From Verrucomicrobiota bacterium (GTDB lineage: Bacteria > Verrucomicrobiota > Verrucomicrobiia > Verrucomicrobiales > Verrucomicrobiaceae): 32,451 bases of DNA. This document shows, piece by piece, positions 31,573 through 32,451 of this stretch. The DNA lies in contig JANYCZ010000073.1 in assembly GCA_025360015.1 (NCBI GenBank), positions 1-32,451 on the forward strand. Direction: 5' to 3'. The position numbers were made by a program, and so were the translations under genes. Under the pieces are notes generated by a model, which worked only from the letters and a program-made list of their open reading frames with translations, made no database searches and was not told the DNA's origin. Positions within the stretch are counted from its first letter, which is position 1; every line of letters begins with the position of its first letter.

Positions 31573-32451
31573 ACGAAAATCCCATGAATCTCAACGAACC
31601 ACCTGAAGGCTACGGCGCTTGGCTGGCGGATTTAAAAACCCGCATCCACACCGCCCGACAGCGGGCAATGTTTGAGGTAAATCGTGAACTCGTCACATTA
31701 TATTGGCAGATCGGGCGGGACATCCTGGATCGGCAAGCCGCTCAGGGATGGGGCGCAAGAGTGATCGACCGGCTAGCGAACGACCTGCGGTCTGCTTTTC
31801 CGGAAATGAAGGGATTCTCCCCGCGAAACCTGAAATACATGCGGGCGTTTGCCGAGGCATGGCCGGATTTTGGAATTGGCCAGCAGCCGGCTGGCCAATT
31901 GGAGGCGGGGTCAATTGGCCAAGCGGTGCTTGGACAATTGGGGGGCGGGGCAATTGTGCAGCAGCTTGATGCACCATTTGAACTTCGCGGAATCGTGCAA
32001 GGCCCACTTGCACAAAAGAAAGTGGGAAACATCGTCCAACACGCTGTTGGATCAATTGTGCAAGCACCCCTTGCACAATTGCCCTGGTATCACCACATCG
32101 CCTTGCTGGACAAGCTCCAGACCGCAGAAGAGCGGCTCTGGTATGCCGCCAAAGCCATTGAGCACAACTGGTCGCGCAACATTCTGGTGATGCAGATCGA
32201 GTCTCGCCTGATGGAGCGCAGCGGCACGGCGGTGACGAATTTTGAGCTGACGTTGCCGAAGCCTCAGTCCGATCTGGCGCGGGAGTCGCTCAAGGATCCG
32301 TATCGCTTCGATTTCCTCGGCTTGGGAGAAGAGGCTCAGGAACGGGAGATTGAGAATGCGCTGGTGAAACACGTCACCGATTTTTTGCTGGAACTGGGCG
32401 CGGGATTCGCATTTGTCGGCAGGCAGGTCTTGCTCGATGTGGGCGGCGAGG
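31569..32451 (+). CDS. DUF1016 (YhcG-type, PDDEXK) nuclease-family protein, 3'-truncated by the window
   Basis: Open from ATG 31569 to the window end. The N-terminal domain (residues about 15-100: WLADLKTRIHTARQRAMFEVNRELVTLYWQIGRDIL and GWGARVIDRLANDLRSAFPEMKGFSPRNLKYMRAF) is DUF1016_N. The LPWYHHIALLDKL segment (about 171-183) and DPYRFDFLGLG...EREIENALVKHVTDFLLELGAGFAFVGRQ start the PDDEXK nuclease domain; its last acidic/Lys motif lies beyond the window. Between them, residues about 103-171 hold a six-unit repeat (I-x-Q-x4-Q-L type) encoded by six DNA palindromes. DUF1016 proteins are often next to restriction-modification genes; the ATGA overlap with the MmeI-like gene supports a joint operon. 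Confidence 0.85.
   Translation, partial: MNENPMNLNEPPEGYGAWLADLKTRIHTARQRAMFEVNRELVTLYWQIGRDILDRQAAQGWGARVIDRLANDLRSAFPEMKGFSPRNLKYMRAFAEAWPDFGIGQQPAGQLEAGSIGQAVLGQLGGGAIVQQLDAPFELRGIVQGPLAQKKVGNIVQHAVGSIVQAPLAQLPWYHHIALLDKLQTAEERLWYAAKAIEHNWSRNILVMQIESRLMERSGTAVTNFELTLPKPQSDLARESLKDPYRFDFLGLGEEAQEREIENALVKHVTDFLLELGAGFAFVGRQVLLDVGGE
31874..32081 (+). repeat. Array of six in-frame palindromes, 39-base period
   Basis: Hairpins: AATTGGCCAGC/GCTGGCCAATT (31874-31900, loop 5, perfect); CAATTGGCCAAGC/GCTTGGACAATTG (31912-31940, loop 3, one mismatch); CAATTGTGCA with an imperfect partner (31951-31980); GTGCAAG/CTTGCAC (31995-32013); TCCAACA/TGTTGGA (32035-32051); CAATTGTGCAAG/CTTGCACAATTG (32053-32081, loop 5, perfect). 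The Ile codons opening the units are at 31875, 31914, 31953, 31992 and 32031 (39 bases apart) and then 32055. All lie in the DUF1016 frame with no stop. Confidence 0.9.

Noticed and set aside
31874..32081. CRISPR array or attachment site reading of the hairpin series
   Set aside because: Units are 39 bases without identical repeats and unique spacers, and the whole array is in frame within a protein gene.

Overview
The window looks like an accessory region of a GC-rich bacterial chromosome, most likely a Verrucomicrobium of the Prosthecobacter/Verrucomicrobium type. That placement is inference from overall style: signal-peptide-led small secreted proteins in tandem paralogue sets, few strong ribosome binding sites, and many GC-rich intergenic palindromic repeats. 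No rRNA, tRNA or housekeeping marker is present to prove it. Left part (1-10179): the 3' end of an IS110-type transposase; a small membrane protein; a two-gene AbiEi-like/AbiEii-like (type IV toxin-antitoxin type) operon with a palindrome-rich promoter; two secreted low-complexity proteins; about 1.5 kb of MITE-like and tandem repeats; and three tandem paralogues of a secreted protein of unknown function. Middle part (10180-26576): about 16 kb with every gene on the minus strand, reading from a portal-like protein through tail-fibre-like proteins, a GTA-type spike base protein, FN3/Ig-like and IPT/TIG proteins, a small one-TM protein, a lipoprotein, an alpha/beta hydrolase, a phage-type peptidoglycan hydrolase, two glycosyltransferase-like proteins and a SAM methyltransferase. 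Many junctions are a few bases or 4-base start/stop overlaps, so this reads as one or a few long transcripts of phage origin. I recognise no terminase, major capsid, tape measure, integrase or replication gene. The cassette is therefore a remnant, is continued elsewhere, or is a domesticated particle. Right part (27109-32451): a PIN-domain/HTH toxin-antitoxin pair, a DUF488 protein, and on the plus strand an MmeI-like restriction-modification protein overlapping by 4 bases with a DUF1016 (YhcG-type, PDDEXK) nuclease-family gene cut by the window end. This has the make-up of a defence island. The most unusual signal is inside the DUF1016 gene: a run of six short DNA palindromes with an exact 39-base period for five units, all in frame, encoding a 13-residue repeat just before the family's conserved LPW motif. 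The MmeI-like gene also has a base-composition mosaic confined to its target-recognition part, and the portal-like gene switches abruptly from C-ending to G-ending codons.
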